Shown: piece by piece, positions 43,796 to 53,857 of the stretch | How the letters are laid out: each line of letters starts with the position of its first letter | Numbering within the stretch: the first letter of the stretch is position 1 | Source: Clostridium ganghwense | GTDB taxonomy: Bacteria > Bacillota > Clostridia > Clostridiales > Clostridiaceae | Reading direction: 5' to 3' | Assembly: GCF_026735165.1 (NCBI RefSeq) | Contig: NZ_JAPQES010000006.1 | Location: forward strand, 113,921 to 177,920 | DNA: 64,000 nt | Notes under the pieces: model-generated | What the model was told of the DNA's origin: nothing | Databases searched by the model: none | Seen by the model: only the letters and a program-made list of their open reading frames with translations | Translations under genes and position numbers: made by a program

Positions 43796-43914
43796 ATACA
43801 TTTCCCCCTAAACAATTATCATCTCTTTGTATTATTATACATTCATTTTTATATTTATGCAACACTTTTTTATATTTATTCGATTATTTTTATACTTATA
43901 CGTTTTAATGTAAT

Positions 43915-43943
43915 TTGTTTCCAGTTTTGCATTGTGATATAAT
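43915..43943 (+). promoter_or_regulatory. Sigma-A promoter of the CPA2 antiporter gene
   Basis: TTGTTT (43915-43920), a 17-base spacer and TATAAT (43938-43943), about 60 bases upstream of the start codon. Confidence 0.75.
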
Positions 43944-44005
43944 TATTTTGTTAGAATTTTCTTTATTTTGAATATTTTTATTTATTTAAAGGAGGTAAAT
44001 ATGTT

Positions 44006-45208
44006 ATGCTCTCTGTTCATTTTCTCTTAGATTTAGCTATTATTTTGTTAAGTACAAAACTTTTAGGATTATTCACGAGAAAAATTCAAATGCCTCAAGT
44101 TGTTGGTGCACTACTTGCTGGTATTATATTAGGTCCCTCTGTTTTTGGAATAGTATATGAAACAGACTTTATTTCAAAAATGTCCGAGCTTGGAGTAATT
44201 ATACTGATGTTCCAAGCGGGACTTGAAACAGATTTTAATGAATTGAAAAAATGTGGAAAAGCCTCCTTTGTAATTGCAATTATTGGAGTTATTATACCTT
44301 TAATAGGAGGTTTTATAATAGCAAGTTTTTTCAATAATGATGGAGGCATTTTTAATCTAACTAATAAAAAAATGCTTGAAAATATATTTATTGGAGTTGT
44401 ATTAACAGCTACTTCTGTAAGTATTACTGTAGAAACTCTTCAAGAACTTGGCAAATTAAAAACGAATTCTGGAACAGCTATAATGGGCGCAGCAATTATT
44501 GATGATATTTTAGGAATTATAATTCTAACAATTGTAACTAGTTCTACAGATTCATCCATACATTTAGGTATTGTACTGTTCAAAATCGTAGCTTTCTTCT
44601 TAGTTGCTTTAGTTATCGGTGTTGTATTTCGTAAATTCTTTTCAGCTATTAGTCAGTATCATGGTCCTAAACGTAGAATTGCTTTATTTGCATTTTCTTT
44701 CTGTCTTATTATGGCTTTTATATCTGAACATTTTTTTGGTGTAGCAGACATTACAGGTGCATATATAGCTGGTGTAGTTATTTCCAATACTATTTGTTGT
44801 GATTATGTAAAAAAGAAAATTGAAAACACCTCCTTTTTATTGTTATCTCCAATATTTTTCGCAAGTATAGGAATAGATATGGTTATAAATGTAAACAATT
44901 CACATATGCTTTTATTTATTTTCATATTAACAATTATAGCTATATTAACAAAAGTATTAGGTTGTGGATTAGGTGCTAAACTATGTAGATATAATAATGC
45001 TGAAAGCTTACAAATCGGTATAGGTATGATTTCAAGAGGTGAAGTCGCACTTATTATTGCAAATAAAGGTGCTGCTTTAGGACTTTTAGATAAACAGTTC
45101 TTTGCTCCCATAATAGTAGTAGTTATTGTTACTACCCTTATAACTCCTATACTTTTAAAGTTAGTTTATAGTGAAAAACATGTGCATATACCTCACTTAA
45201 CGGCATAA
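44006..45208 (+). CDS. CPA2 family cation:proton antiporter
   Basis: 400 residues with about twelve membrane helices. QMPQVVGALLAGIILGPSVFG near the start, the ion-binding region GAAIIDDILGIIIL with paired Asp, and SRGEVALIIANKGAALGLL in the last third are hallmarks of the Kef/NapA/GerN-type CPA2 family. There is no C-terminal RCK/TrkA-N domain. It probably exchanges Na+ or K+ for H+. Two ATGs lie after GGAGGT; 44001 opens only a 9-codon frame, while 44006 gives this protein. Confidence 0.93.
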   Translation: MLSVHFLLDLAIILLSTKLLGLFTRKIQMPQVVGALLAGIILGPSVFGIVYETDFISKMSELGVIILMFQAGLETDFNELKKCGKASFVIAIIGVIIPLIGGFIIASFFNNDGGIFNLTNKKMLENIFIGVVLTATSVSITVETLQELGKLKTNSGTAIMGAAIIDDILGIIILTIVTSSTDSSIHLGIVLFKIVAFFLVALVIGVVFRKFFSAISQYHGPKRRIALFAFSFCLIMAFISEHFFGVADITGAYIAGVVISNTICCDYVKKKIENTSFLLLSPIFFASIGIDMVINVNNSHMLLFIFILTIIAILTKVLGCGLGAKLCRYNNAESLQIGIGMISRGEVALIIANKGAALGLLDKQFFAPIIVVVIVTTLITPILLKLVYSEKHVHIPHLTA

Positions 45209-45212
45209 AATA

Positions 45213-45260
45213 AAAAGAAAAGCAAGAACATAGATTTTCTCTATATTCTTGCTCTTTTTT
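45213..45260. terminator. Bidirectional terminator
   Basis: AGCAAGAACATAGA pairs with TCTATATTCTTGCT (one mismatch) around a 5-base loop, flanked by A- and T-runs. It closes the CPA2 gene and the convergent fatty-acid operon. Confidence 0.93.
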
Positions 45261-45323
45261 ATGCTTATTTTTAATTTTTTTCTGTCTACTGGTTACTGAA
45301 TGTTGCTTCTCAATATTCTTAGA

Positions 45324-46268
45324 TTATTCAACAAACTCTCCAATATTTCTGTACTTCTGATATCTATTTTCCAGAACTTCATTTATATTTCCTTTTCTTT
45401 CTGCAAAAGGTACCTTTAATAAGTATTCTTTTATAGTTTGAGCCATTTCATCCACATTTTTATGTGCTCCACCTTCTGGCTCTTTTATAATTTTATCTAT
45501 AATACCATATTCTTTTAAATCTTGAGCTGTAATTTTCATTATTGATGCTGCTTCCTTTACTCTCGAAGAATCTTTCCATAGAATACTAGCAAATCCTTCT
45601 GGTGAAAGAACTGAATATACTGAGTGTTCAAGCATCCATACCTCATCACCTATAGAAAGTGCAAGAGCACCTCCGCTTCCACCTTCTCCTATTACTATAG
45701 AGATGATTGGAGTTTTTAGGTTAGGCATTTCCATTAAATTTTTCCCTATAGCTTCTCCTTGACCTCTTTCTTCTGCTCCCATTCCTGGGAAAGCTCCTGG
45801 AGTATCTATAAAGCAAATTATTGGTCTATTAAATTTCTCAGCCTGTTTCATAAATCTTAAAGCTTTTCTATAACCTTCTGGACTAGGCATTCCAAAATTT
45901 CTCTTAATATTTTCCTTTACATTTCTTCCTTTTTGTTGCCCTATAACAGTAACAGGCATTCCATTTAATTTTGCAAGACCTGCAACAATAGAAGGATCAT
46001 CTTTGTATTGTCTATCTCCATGCAACTCTACAAAAGAATCAAAAATTCTTTCAATATAATCAAGAGAGGTTGGACGTTCTAAAATTCTTGCCAATGTTAG
46101 TTTATCTAATGGAGTTAGGTTTTCATAAGCTTCTTTTTTTAACTCTTTTAGCTTATTTTCTAATCTATTAATTTCAAAGGACAAATCAACTTCCTTCTCC
46201 TTAGAAAATTCAACTAATTCTTCTATTTTTTCAGTAAGCTCTTTTATTTTCTTCTCACATTCTAGCAT
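45324..46268 (-). CDS. accA: Acetyl-CoA carboxylase carboxyltransferase alpha subunit
   Basis: 314 residues. An N-terminal coiled-coil (about 1-50) precedes the crotonase-like carboxyltransferase domain: TLARILERPTSLDYI, FGMPSPEGYRKALRFM, FIDTPGAFPGMGAEERGQGE and IGEGGSGGALAL. With AccD it moves the carboxyl group from biotin to acetyl-CoA, giving malonyl-CoA. It is the last gene of the fatty-acid operon, 18 bases after accD. GAGAGGTG precedes ATG. Confidence 0.97.
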   Translation of the reverse strand: MLECEKKIKELTEKIEELVEFSKEKEVDLSFEINRLENKLKELKKEAYENLTPLDKLTLARILERPTSLDYIERIFDSFVELHGDRQYKDDPSIVAGLAKLNGMPVTVIGQQKGRNVKENIKRNFGMPSPEGYRKALRFMKQAEKFNRPIICFIDTPGAFPGMGAEERGQGEAIGKNLMEMPNLKTPIISIVIGEGGSGGALALSIGDEVWMLEHSVYSVLSPEGFASILWKDSSRVKEAASIMKITAQDLKEYGIIDKIIKEPEGGAHKNVDEMAQTIKEYLLKVPFAERKGNINEVLENRYQKYRNIGEFVE

Positions 46269-46286
46269 ATATTAACACCTCTCTTT

Positions 46287-47153
46287 CTAGTGCATATCTA
46301 TAATTTTATATAATGTCTTTTTAAGTTCTTTTCTCTCAACTATCTTATCTAAAAATCCATGTTCTAATAAAAACTCTGCACTTTGAAATCCTTCAGGAAG
46401 TTTTTGTCTTATTGTTTGCTCTATAACTCTACGTCCTGCAAATCCTATAAGCGTTCCTGGCTCTGATAAGACTATATCTCCAATCATAGCAAAACTTGCT
46501 GTAACTCCTCCTGTTGTAGGGTCAGTAAGTATAGGTATATATAAAAGCCCTTCTTCATTATGCCTTCCTATAGCAGCACTTGTTTTTGCCATTTGCATAA
46601 GTGAAAACATACCTTCTTGCATTCTAGCACCGCCTGAAGCAGTAAATAAAATTATTGGGAGTCTATTTTCTGTAGCTTTCTCAATTGCTCTAGTTATCTT
46701 TTCACCAACTACAGATCCCATGCTTCCCATCATGAAATTACTATCCATAACTCCTATTACAACATCTTTTCCATATATTTTACCATAACCTGTAACAACA
46801 GCTTCATTAAGTGATGCTCTCTCTTTAGATTTTCTAACTTTATCTTCATATCCTGGAAAATCTAATGGATTTACTGTAGTTAAATCTTTATCCATTTCTC
46901 TAAATGTTCCAGTATCAATAACTAATTCTATTCTTTCACTAGCACTCATTCTGTAATATTTTCCACAGGAAGTACATACCTTTGCATTTTCTTCTAAATC
47001 TTTTATATATATTGTTTTTCCACACTTATCACATTTAATCCACATACCATCAGGAATATTAGGCTTCTTTTCTTCTTGTTCTTCAACCTTATCCACAGTA
47101 TTTTTAACAGTTATATATTTAGATTTCTTAAAAATTGGTTTAAATTTGAACAT
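46287..47153 (-). CDS. accD: Acetyl-CoA carboxylase carboxyltransferase beta subunit
   Basis: 288 residues. The N-terminal C4 zinc ribbon ([10 protein letters not shown] ... CTSCGKYY, about 40-65) and the carboxyltransferase core with [39 protein letters not shown] and [18 protein letters not shown] are clear. It pairs with AccA. The frame is open to a GTG at 47162, but AGGTAGGTG precedes ATG 47153. It lies 14 bases after accC. Confidence 0.97.
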   Translation of the reverse strand: MFKFKPIFKKSKYITVKNTVDKVEEQEEKKPNIPDGMWIKCDKCGKTIYIKDLEENAKVCTSCGKYYRMSASERIELVIDTGTFREMDKDLTTVNPLDFPGYEDKVRKSKERASLNEAVVTGYGKIYGKDVVIGVMDSNFMMGSMGSVVGEKITRAIEKATENRLPIILFTASGGARMQEGMFSLMQMAKTSAAIGRHNEEGLLYIPILTDPTTGGVTASFAMIGDIVLSEPGTLIGFAGRRVIEQTIRQKLPEGFQSAEFLLEHGFLDKIVERKELKKTLYKIIDMH

Positions 47154-47167
47154 ATTCTTCACCTACC

Positions 47168-48517
47168 TTAAAACAACGTATTTTCGTTGCTTTGAATAAA
47201 TCCGGTATCATAATTTCCTTCTTGAAAACTATTGTTAAATAAAATTTTATGTTGAAATTCTATATTAGTATCTATTCCATCAACTATAAATTCTCCAAGT
47301 GCTCTTTTCATTTTACTTATTGCGTCTGCCCTATCTTTTCCATGAACTATTAATTTTGCAACCATAGAATCATAGGTAGGAGGTATTTTATATCCTTGAT
47401 ATATAGAACTATCTATTCTGACCCCACTTCCCCCTGGTAAATGCTCCATAGTAATAGTACCTGGTGATGGCATAAAGCCCTTCTTAGGATTTTCTGCATT
47501 TATTCTACATTCTATCGCATGTCCTTGTAGCTTTATGTCTTCTTGAGAAAATTCTAAAGCTTCTCCTGCAGCTATTTTTATTTGCTCTTTTATTAAATCT
47601 ATTCCTGTTATCATCTCTGTTATTGGGTGCTCTACTTGTATTCTTGTATTCATTTCCATGAAATAAAAATCAAAATTTTTATCAACTAAAAATTCTATTG
47701 TTCCGGCACTCTTATAATTAACTGATTTAGCTGCCTTAACTGCAACTTCACCCATCTTTTTTCTAAGTTCTTCTGTCATAACAGGACTAGGTGCTTCCTC
47801 TAAAACCTTCTGGTTTCTTCTTTGAATTGAACAATCTCTTTCACCAAGGTGAATTACATTACCATTGGCATCTCCTAAAATCTGAAATTCTATGTGACGT
47901 GGTTTTTCAATAAATTTTTCCATATACATTGTGTCATCGCCAAAAGCTACTTTTGCTTCTGTCTTAGCTGTTTCAAAAGCTTTTTTTAATTCTTCTTTAG
48001 TTCTTACAATTCTTATTCCTCTTCCACCGCCACCAGCTGAAGCTTTTACCATAACAGGATACCCTATTCTATCCGCCTCTTTTAATGCATCTGCAGCAGT
48101 ATCAATACTTCCTTCTGTTCCTGGAATTACAGGTACTCCTGCTTCCATCATCATCTCTCTGGCCTTTGATTTATTTCCCATGTTCTCAATAGTTTCTCCA
48201 TCAGGTCCAATAAAAGTTATATTGCATTCTTCACACATTTGTGCAAACTTACTATTTTCAGATAAAAAACCAAAACCAGGGTGTATTGCTTGTGCTCCAG
48301 TAAGTACTGTAGCACTTATTATGTTCTCCATATTAAGATAACTGCCTTGAGCTTTACCTGGTCCTATACAAACCGCTTCATCAGCCATTTGTACATGTAA
48401 AGCCTCTCTATCAACTTCTGAATAAACTGCTACCGTCTGAATTCCCATTTCTCTACAAGCTCTAATTACTCTAACTGCAATCTCACCACGGTTAGCAATT
48501 AAAATCTTATTAAACAT
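47168..48517 (-). CDS. accC: Biotin carboxylase subunit of acetyl-CoA carboxylase
   Basis: 449 residues. It opens FNKILIANRGEIAVRVIRACRE-like, has the ATP-grasp glycine loop KASAGGGGRGIR, the metal/ATP residues in EKFIEKPRHIEFQ and FYFMEMNTRIQVEH, and the C-terminal GHAIECRINAE. It carboxylates the biotin on AccB with ATP and bicarbonate. AGGTGATA precedes ATG. It lies between fabZ and accD. Confidence 0.98.
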   Translation of the reverse strand: MFNKILIANRGEIAVRVIRACREMGIQTVAVYSEVDREALHVQMADEAVCIGPGKAQGSYLNMENIISATVLTGAQAIHPGFGFLSENSKFAQMCEECNITFIGPDGETIENMGNKSKAREMMMEAGVPVIPGTEGSIDTAADALKEADRIGYPVMVKASAGGGGRGIRIVRTKEELKKAFETAKTEAKVAFGDDTMYMEKFIEKPRHIEFQILGDANGNVIHLGERDCSIQRRNQKVLEEAPSPVMTEELRKKMGEVAVKAAKSVNYKSAGTIEFLVDKNFDFYFMEMNTRIQVEHPITEMITGIDLIKEQIKIAAGEALEFSQEDIKLQGHAIECRINAENPKKGFMPSPGTITMEHLPGGSGVRIDSSIYQGYKIPPTYDSMVAKLIVHGKDRADAISKMKRALGEFIVDGIDTNIEFQHKILFNNSFQEGNYDTGFIQSNENTLF

Positions 48518-48566
48518 ATTATCACCTACTCCTAAAAAATTTCAGTATATTGAAATTTTTTATTTA

Positions 48567-48995
48567 TTACTTACCTACTGCAAACATTATTTCAGCTTCA
48601 CAAGCTTTCTCTCCGTTTACTGTAGCGATACCTTTTCCAATTCCAGCAGGTCCTTTCATTTTTATAATTTCTACTTCTAATCTTAGAACATCTCCTGGAA
48701 CAACTTTACGTCTGAACTTAGCTTTATTTATTCCACCAAAATAAGCTATTTTACCTTTAAACTCTTCTTTACTTAAAAGTGCAACTGCACCAACCTGTGC
48801 AAGAGCTTCTACTATTAAAACTCCTGGCATAACAGGCTCTTGTGGAAAATGTCCTTGGAAGAAATATTCATTCATAGTAACATTCTTATAACCAACTGCT
48901 TTTGTGCCTTCTTCTATTTCTTCTATTTTATCCACAAGTAAAAAAGGATATCTATGTGGCAAAATTTCTTGAATTTCTTTTATTCCTAATGACAT
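48567..48995 (-). CDS. fabZ: 3-hydroxyacyl-ACP dehydratase FabZ
   Basis: 142 residues, hot-dog fold. [15 protein letters not shown] and the catalytic motif [20 protein letters not shown] (His49, Glu63) are present. It removes water from 3-hydroxyacyl-ACP in each elongation round and replaces FabA, which is absent. AAAGGAGAG precedes ATG. Downstream is accC and upstream accB. Confidence 0.97.
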   Translation of the reverse strand: MSLGIKEIQEILPHRYPFLLVDKIEEIEEGTKAVGYKNVTMNEYFFQGHFPQEPVMPGVLIVEALAQVGAVALLSKEEFKGKIAYFGGINKAKFRRKVVPGDVLRLEVEIIKMKGPAGIGKGIATVNGEKACEAEIMFAVGK

Positions 48996-49010
48996 TTGCT
49001 TTCTCTCCTT

Positions 49011-49502
49011 TTACAGCTTCACTACATTAAATATTGGCTGTCCGTATTCAACCATTTCTTCATTTTCCACTAATATTTCTACAATTTCATAGTCATCTTC
49101 TGCTTCTATCTCATTCATAAGCTTCATAGCTTCAATTATACAAAGAGTATCACCTTTTTTTACTTTGCTTCCTACACTAACAAAAGCATCCTCTTCTGGT
49201 GCTGGTGCACCATAAAAAGTTCCTACTATAGGTGATTTTACAGTTATTACATTCTCATTTACCTTTGTTTTAGGCGAAGTTTCTTCTTTTTTCTCTACAT
49301 TTGAAACTTCTAAACTTACTTCTTCAATAGCTCTATCTACAATTTGTGGTTTTTTTACTACTTCTCTTTCATCACAAACTACTATTTGTTTTTCTTCATC
49401 TTTTCTCATTTTTATATGAATACCTTCAGTTTCAATTTCTAAAGAAGAAAGCTTAGAATCACTCATAGTTTTTATAAGTTCTTGAATACTTGTATAATCC
49501 AT
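49011..49502 (-). CDS. accB: Biotin carboxyl carrier protein AccB
   Basis: 163 residues. The C-terminal biotinyl domain (about 88-163) has VKSPIVGTFYGAPAPEEDAF and the biotin Lys127 in EAMKLMNEIEA; the usual EAMKM reads EAMKL here. A flexible Glu/Lys/Val-rich linker lies at about 40-88. The N-terminal part (TSIQELIKTMSDSKLSSLEIE) binds AccC. The start ATG 49502 follows AGAGGTAG, which overlaps the end of fabF. Confidence 0.96.
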   Translation of the reverse strand: MDYTSIQELIKTMSDSKLSSLEIETEGIHIKMRKDEEKQIVVCDEREVVKKPQIVDRAIEEVSLEVSNVEKKEETSPKTKVNENVITVKSPIVGTFYGAPAPEEDAFVSVGSKVKKGDTLCIIEAMKLMNEIEAEDDYEIVEILVENEEMVEYGQPIFNVVKL

Positions 49503-49506
49503 AATT

Positions 49507-50748
49507 CTACCTCTCATCCCATTTTTTTAATACTATTACTGCATTATGTCCACCAAATCCTAGTGAATTAGAAAGTGCATATTTTAATTCTTGTTCTCTT
49601 CCCTTGTTTGGAACATAATCAAGATCACATTCTTCATCTTTTACAGTAAGACCTATAGTTGGTGGAACAAATCCTTCTTCCAATGCTTTAGTACAAACAA
49701 CAGCTTCTATTGCTCCTGCAGCTCCAAGTAAATGTCCTGTCATAGACTTTGTTGAACTTACTGGAATTTCATACGCCTTTTCTCCAAATACAGTTTTAAT
49801 TGCTGCTGTTTCAAATTTATCATTATATGGTGTACTTGTTCCATGTGCATTAACATAAGAAATTTCTTCTGGTTTTAAATCAGCATCTTTAATTGCAAGC
49901 TTCATAGCTCTTGCTCCACCTTCTCCTCCTGGTGCTGGTGAAGTCATGTGATATGCATCACAAGTAGCTCCATATCCTACAATTTCTCCGTATATTTTTG
50001 CATTTCTTTTTACAGCATGCTCAAGAGATTCAAGTATTAATATTCCCGCTCCTTCTCCCATAACAAATCCATCACGTTCCTTATCAAACGGTATTGATGC
50101 TCTATTTGAATCTGTATTTGTACTTAATGCTGTAAGTGAGTCAAATCCTGCCATTGATAAAGGAGTAATTGAAGCTTCAGTTCCTCCTGCTATAATTAAA
50201 TCTGATAATCCATGGCGAATATTATGGAAAGCATCTCCAATAGCATTAGTTCCTGTAGCACAAGCTGTAACTACTGTAGTACAAATCCCCTTAGCACCAT
50301 ACTTTATTGCAATATTTCCAGCTGCCATATTACTTATAATCATAGGTATAAAGAATGGTGATACTCTCTTAGGCCCTTTTTCTAAAAGCTTTTTATGCTG
50401 TTCTTCTATAGTTGTTATTCCACCAATTCCTGAACCAACTATAACTCCAACTCTTTCTGCATCAATATCTTCTACATTTAGTCCTGAATCCTTTACAGCT
50501 TCATCAGCAGCTATCATAGCAAATTGGCAAAATCTATCCATTCTTCTTGCTTCTCTTTTATCTAAATAATCTCCTACGTTAAAATCTTTAACCTCAGCAG
50601 CTAACTTAACTTTAAAATCTGTTGCATCAAAAGCATTTATTTCATCTATTCCACATTTTCCTTCTTTAATATTGTTCCAAAAATCCTTTGCATTATTTCC
50701 AATAGGAGTAATAGCTCCCATACCAGTAATAACTACTCTATTTTTCAC
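49507..50748 (-). CDS. fabF: 3-oxoacyl-ACP synthase II FabF
   Basis: 413 residues. The Cys-His-His triad is visible: [15 protein letters not shown] (Cys), [11 protein letters not shown] (His) and [15 protein letters not shown] (His with the preceding Lys). It condenses malonyl-ACP with acyl-ACP in the elongation steps. The frame is open to a GTG at 50757, but that codon lies in the ribosome site AAGGAGTG, so GTG 50748 is the better start. The accB gene follows directly. Confidence 0.97.
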   Translation of the reverse strand: MKNRVVITGMGAITPIGNNAKDFWNNIKEGKCGIDEINAFDATDFKVKLAAEVKDFNVGDYLDKREARRMDRFCQFAMIAADEAVKDSGLNVEDIDAERVGVIVGSGIGGITTIEEQHKKLLEKGPKRVSPFFIPMIISNMAAGNIAIKYGAKGICTTVVTACATGTNAIGDAFHNIRHGLSDLIIAGGTEASITPLSMAGFDSLTALSTNTDSNRASIPFDKERDGFVMGEGAGILILESLEHAVKRNAKIYGEIVGYGATCDAYHMTSPAPGGEGGARAMKLAIKDADLKPEEISYVNAHGTSTPYNDKFETAAIKTVFGEKAYEIPVSSTKSMTGHLLGAAGAIEAVVCTKALEEGFVPPTIGLTVKDEECDLDYVPNKGREQELKYALSNSLGFGGHNAVIVLKKWDER

Positions 50749-50798
50749 TTTTCCCACTCCTTATTCCTTTTAAACTCTTTATTCTCTAAACTTCCTTT

Positions 50799-51551
50799 TT
50801 ACATGTGCATTCCACCATCAATACTAATAACTTGACCTGTTATATAACTTGCCATTGGTGATGCCAAGAAAGCTGTAGCTTCTGCCACGTCCTCTGGTGT
50901 TCCCATTTTTCTTAAAGGAATAATAGTCTTAATAGTTTCCTTAACCTTATCTGATAAAGCTTCTGTCATATCCGTTTGAATAAATCCTGGTGCTATAGCA
51001 TTTACTGTTATTCCTCTTGCTGCAATTTCTTTTGCTGTAGATTTTGTAAATCCAATTATTCCTGCTTTTGCTGCTGCATAATTTGTTTGACCTGCATTAC
51101 CAGTAATACCAACAACAGAAGAAATATTAATTATTCTTCCACTTCTTTGTTTCATCATTATAGGAGTTGCATGTCTTGTGCAGTTAAATACACCTTTTAA
51201 ATTAACTTCTATAACTTTATCAAAATCTTCTTCCTTCATTCTCATTAGTAATCCGTCTTTTGTTATTCCCGCATTATTTACTAAAATATCTATACTTCCA
51301 AAGTTCTCAATTGCTGAATCAATTATTTTTTTAGCATCTTCAAAGTTACTTACATCACCTTGAACAGCTAAAGCCTTAACCCCTTTTTCTTCTATAGCTT
51401 TTACTACTTCTTCTACTGATTTTGCACTACTTCTATAATTTAAAATTACATTAGCCCCAAGTTCTGCAAGCTTTAGAGCTATAGCTCTTCCTATTCCTCT
51501 ACTAGCTCCTGTAACTACTGCATTTTTACCTGAAAGTACTTTATTGCACAT
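50799..51551 (-). CDS. fabG: 3-oxoacyl-ACP reductase FabG
   Basis: 250 residues, SDR family. The NADPH-binding TGASRGIG, NNAG, and catalytic Ser145, Tyr158 and Lys162 (ISSVVGITGNAGQTNYAAAK) are all in place. It reduces 3-oxoacyl-ACP with NADPH. The ribosome site GAGGATAT precedes ATG. It stands between fabD and fabF. Confidence 0.97.
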   Translation of the reverse strand: MCNKVLSGKNAVVTGASRGIGRAIALKLAELGANVILNYRSSAKSVEEVVKAIEEKGVKALAVQGDVSNFEDAKKIIDSAIENFGSIDILVNNAGITKDGLLMRMKEEDFDKVIEVNLKGVFNCTRHATPIMMKQRSGRIINISSVVGITGNAGQTNYAAAKAGIIGFTKSTAKEIAARGITVNAIAPGFIQTDMTEALSDKVKETIKTIIPLRKMGTPEDVAEATAFLASPMASYITGQVISIDGGMHM

Positions 51552-51625
51552 CTTAATATCCTCCTATTTCACTTCACCCATCAACTGTTAAATATTTTAG
51601 ATTTTAAAATTTCTAATAAAAAATC

Positions 51626-52564
51626 TTATACGTCTTTTAAAGCTTCGATTGTTTTATTAAGTGATTTTTCATCTTCTACATTTAATATCTTAACTTTTCT
51701 ATCTATCTTTTTCACGAATCCGCTTAGTACCTTTCCGGGTCCTATTTCAATAAATGTATCTACTCCATCTTTAAGCATATTTCTTATAGTTTCTTCCCAC
51801 ATTACTGAACTCATAACCTGTTTCTTTAAAAGATCTTTTATATCACTTATATCTTTAATGTAATCTCCAGTAACATTTGTTAATACTGGAACATTCATTT
51901 CTTTAAGTTCTATCTCTTTTAATTCCTCATAAAGCTTAACTCCTGCTGATTCTAACATAGTAGTATGGAAAGGTGCACTAACTGTAAGAAGCATTGCTCT
52001 CTTTGCCCCTAATTCTTTAGCTTTTTCACATGCTGTTTCAACAGCCTTTATTTCCCCAGCAATAACAATTTGTCCTGGACAATTGTAATTTGCTACTTCT
52101 ACTATTCCTTCACTACTTGCCGCTTCACAAGCTTCTCTTACTTTATCACTATCTAATCCTAAAATTGCAGCCATAGTACCAACACCTTGTGGTACTGCTT
52201 CCTGCATATATTTACCTCTCTTTTTAACTAATCTAACAGCATCTTCAAAATTTAAAACTCCACTATATACTAAAGCTGAATACTCTCCAAGACTAAGTCC
52301 TGCAGTAATATCAGCTTTTATTTCATATTTTTCTAATACTTTAAGTAAAGCTATACTTGTTGTTACAATAGCTGGTTGAGTATTTTCCGTTTTGTTTAAT
52401 TCCTCTTTACTTCCTTCAAAGCATAGCGTACTTATAGAAAACCCTAAAGCTTCATCAGCCTTTTTATAAACTTCTTTACATTCAGGAAAACTTTCATAAA
52501 GTTCTTTACCCATTCCTACATACTGAGCTCCCTGTCCGGAAAATAAAAATGCAATTTTACTCAT
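51626..52564 (-). CDS. fabD: Malonyl-CoA:ACP transacylase FabD
   Basis: 312 residues. FSGQGAQYVGMGKEL near the N-terminus, the nucleophile Ser91 in AGLSLGEYSAL and His in SAPFHTTML (about 200) define the family. It loads malonyl groups on ACP. AGGAGGATATC precedes ATG; the start overlaps the fabK stop by 8 bases. Confidence 0.97.
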   Translation of the reverse strand: MSKIAFLFSGQGAQYVGMGKELYESFPECKEVYKKADEALGFSISTLCFEGSKEELNKTENTQPAIVTTSIALLKVLEKYEIKADITAGLSLGEYSALVYSGVLNFEDAVRLVKKRGKYMQEAVPQGVGTMAAILGLDSDKVREACEAASSEGIVEVANYNCPGQIVIAGEIKAVETACEKAKELGAKRAMLLTVSAPFHTTMLESAGVKLYEELKEIELKEMNVPVLTNVTGDYIKDISDIKDLLKKQVMSSVMWEETIRNMLKDGVDTFIEIGPGKVLSGFVKKIDRKVKILNVEDEKSLNKTIEALKDV

Positions 52565-53489
52565 GATATCCTCCTAGCTTTTTAGCTTCTTCAAACATCT
52601 CTTCTATTATTTCTTTACAGCTTTGTTCTTTTTTAATAAGTCCTGCTATTTGACCTGACATAACTGAACCCATGTCTACATCGCCCTCTTTTACTGCTTT
52701 TCTTAAGGCGCCCATTCCTAATCTTTCAAATTCTTCTAAATCTGATAAATCTTTTTCCAAATTTTTAAATTGTCTAGCTAATTTATTTCTCAAAACTCTA
52801 ACTGGGTGACCTGTTACTCTTCCCGTAACAACAGTATCTATATCTTTTGCCTTTATAACCTTTTTCTTATAATTCTCATGTACAGTACACTCATTAGCAA
52901 CTAAAAATCTTGTTCCAACTTGAACTCCACTAGCACCAAGCATAAATGTTGCTGCAATTCCACGTCCATCTCCAATACCACCTGCTGCAATAACAGGAAT
53001 ATTTACTGCGTCAACAACTTGAGGTATTAGTGTCATAGTTGTAAGTTCTCCTATATGTCCTCCTGCTTCACAACCTTCTGCAATGACTGCATCCGCTCCG
53101 CTCTTTTCCATTCTTCTAGCCAACGCTACTGAAGCTACTACAGGTATTACTGTTATACCATGTGCTTTCCACATTTCCATATATTTTCCTGGACTTCCTG
53201 CTCCAGTTGTTACTACCTTAACACCTTCTTCACAGACAAGTTTAGCAATTTGTTCGGCATTATCGCTTAAAAGCATTATGTTTACTCCAAAAGGTTTATC
53301 AGTAAGTTCCTTAGCCTTTCTTATTTCTTCTCTAACATATTCTACAGGTGCAGTTCCCCCTGCAATAATCCCAAGACCTCCTGCATTTGATACTGCTGCC
53401 GCAAGTGAACTATCTGCTATCCATGCCATAGCACCTTGAATTATTGGATATTTTATTCCTAATTTTTTAAACAAATCACCTTTAGTCAT
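52557..53489 (-). CDS. fabK: FMN-dependent enoyl-ACP reductase II FabK
   Basis: 310 residues of the 2-nitropropane dioxygenase-like TIM-barrel family. IIQGAMAWIADSSLAAAVSNAGG, GADAVIAEGCEAGGHIGE and PVIAAGGIGDGRGIAATFMLGASGVQVGT-type sequence match FabK. It performs the last reduction of each cycle with FMN and is not inhibited by triclosan, unlike FabI, of which I see no copy. GGAGAGGATA precedes ATG. Confidence 0.95.
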   Translation of the reverse strand: MTKGDLFKKLGIKYPIIQGAMAWIADSSLAAAVSNAGGLGIIAGGTAPVEYVREEIRKAKELTDKPFGVNIMLLSDNAEQIAKLVCEEGVKVVTTGAGSPGKYMEMWKAHGITVIPVVASVALARRMEKSGADAVIAEGCEAGGHIGELTTMTLIPQVVDAVNIPVIAAGGIGDGRGIAATFMLGASGVQVGTRFLVANECTVHENYKKKVIKAKDIDTVVTGRVTGHPVRVLRNKLARQFKNLEKDLSDLEEFERLGMGALRKAVKEGDVDMGSVMSGQIAGLIKKEQSCKEIIEEMFEEAKKLGGYHE

Positions 53490-53522
53490 ACTATCCTCTC
53501 CTATTTATAACTCTATAAAATA

Positions 53523-53546
53523 AGACTGCTGACGTATAAGCAGTCT
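53523..53546 (-). promoter_or_regulatory. Hairpin between acpP and fabK
   Basis: AGACTGCT (53523-53530) pairs with AGCAGTCT (53539-53546), an 8-base G/C-containing stem in the 79-base gap after acpP. A short T-rich run follows on the minus strand. It could act as a partial terminator or message stabiliser that lets acpP be made in excess over the enzymes. Confidence 0.55.
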
Positions 53547-53568
53547 ATTGATGGTTATTCTTCCAAAA

Positions 53569-53799
53569 TTATTTATTTTTTGAGTTTATGTAAGTAACTA
53601 TATCTTCAACCTTTTTCATATCTTCAAGGTCTTCAGTAGGAATTTCCATTGAAAACTCATCTTCTAGTTCCATAACTATTTCAAATATATCTAGTGAATC
53701 AATTCCTAAATCATCTGCGAAAGTTGATCCTAATTTAATTTCTTCTTCTCCCATATCTAAATGTTCTGCTATAACCTTTCTAATCTTTTCAAATGTCAT
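53569..53799 (-). CDS. acpP: Acyl carrier protein
   Basis: 76 residues, acidic, four-helix fold. The phosphopantetheine attachment Ser35 is in LGIDSLDIFEIVMELEDEF. It carries the growing acyl chain among the Fab enzymes. AGGAGGG precedes ATG. It sits between fabH and fabK, with a hairpin on the 3' side. Confidence 0.98.
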   Translation of the reverse strand: MTFEKIRKVIAEHLDMGEEEIKLGSTFADDLGIDSLDIFEIVMELEDEFSMEIPTEDLEDMKKVEDIVTYINSKNK

Positions 53800-53857
53800 A
53801 ATAAAACCCTCCTGAATTTAAATTTTATTTTTATATTTTTAATTTTTATTTTTCTTA

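Noticed and set aside
43802..44000. Riboswitch or T-box before the amino acid ABC operon
   Set aside because: I looked for T-box, lysine or SAM-type conserved elements and a terminator/antiterminator pair; only an ordinary promoter for the opposite gene is seen.
47931..48341. Plus-strand open frame of 136 codons opposite accC
   Set aside because: It is the mirror of a highly conserved biotin carboxylase frame, has no ribosome site and shows no protein-like pattern. The same applies to long antisense frames in sulP, fabK, fabG and the CPA2 gene.
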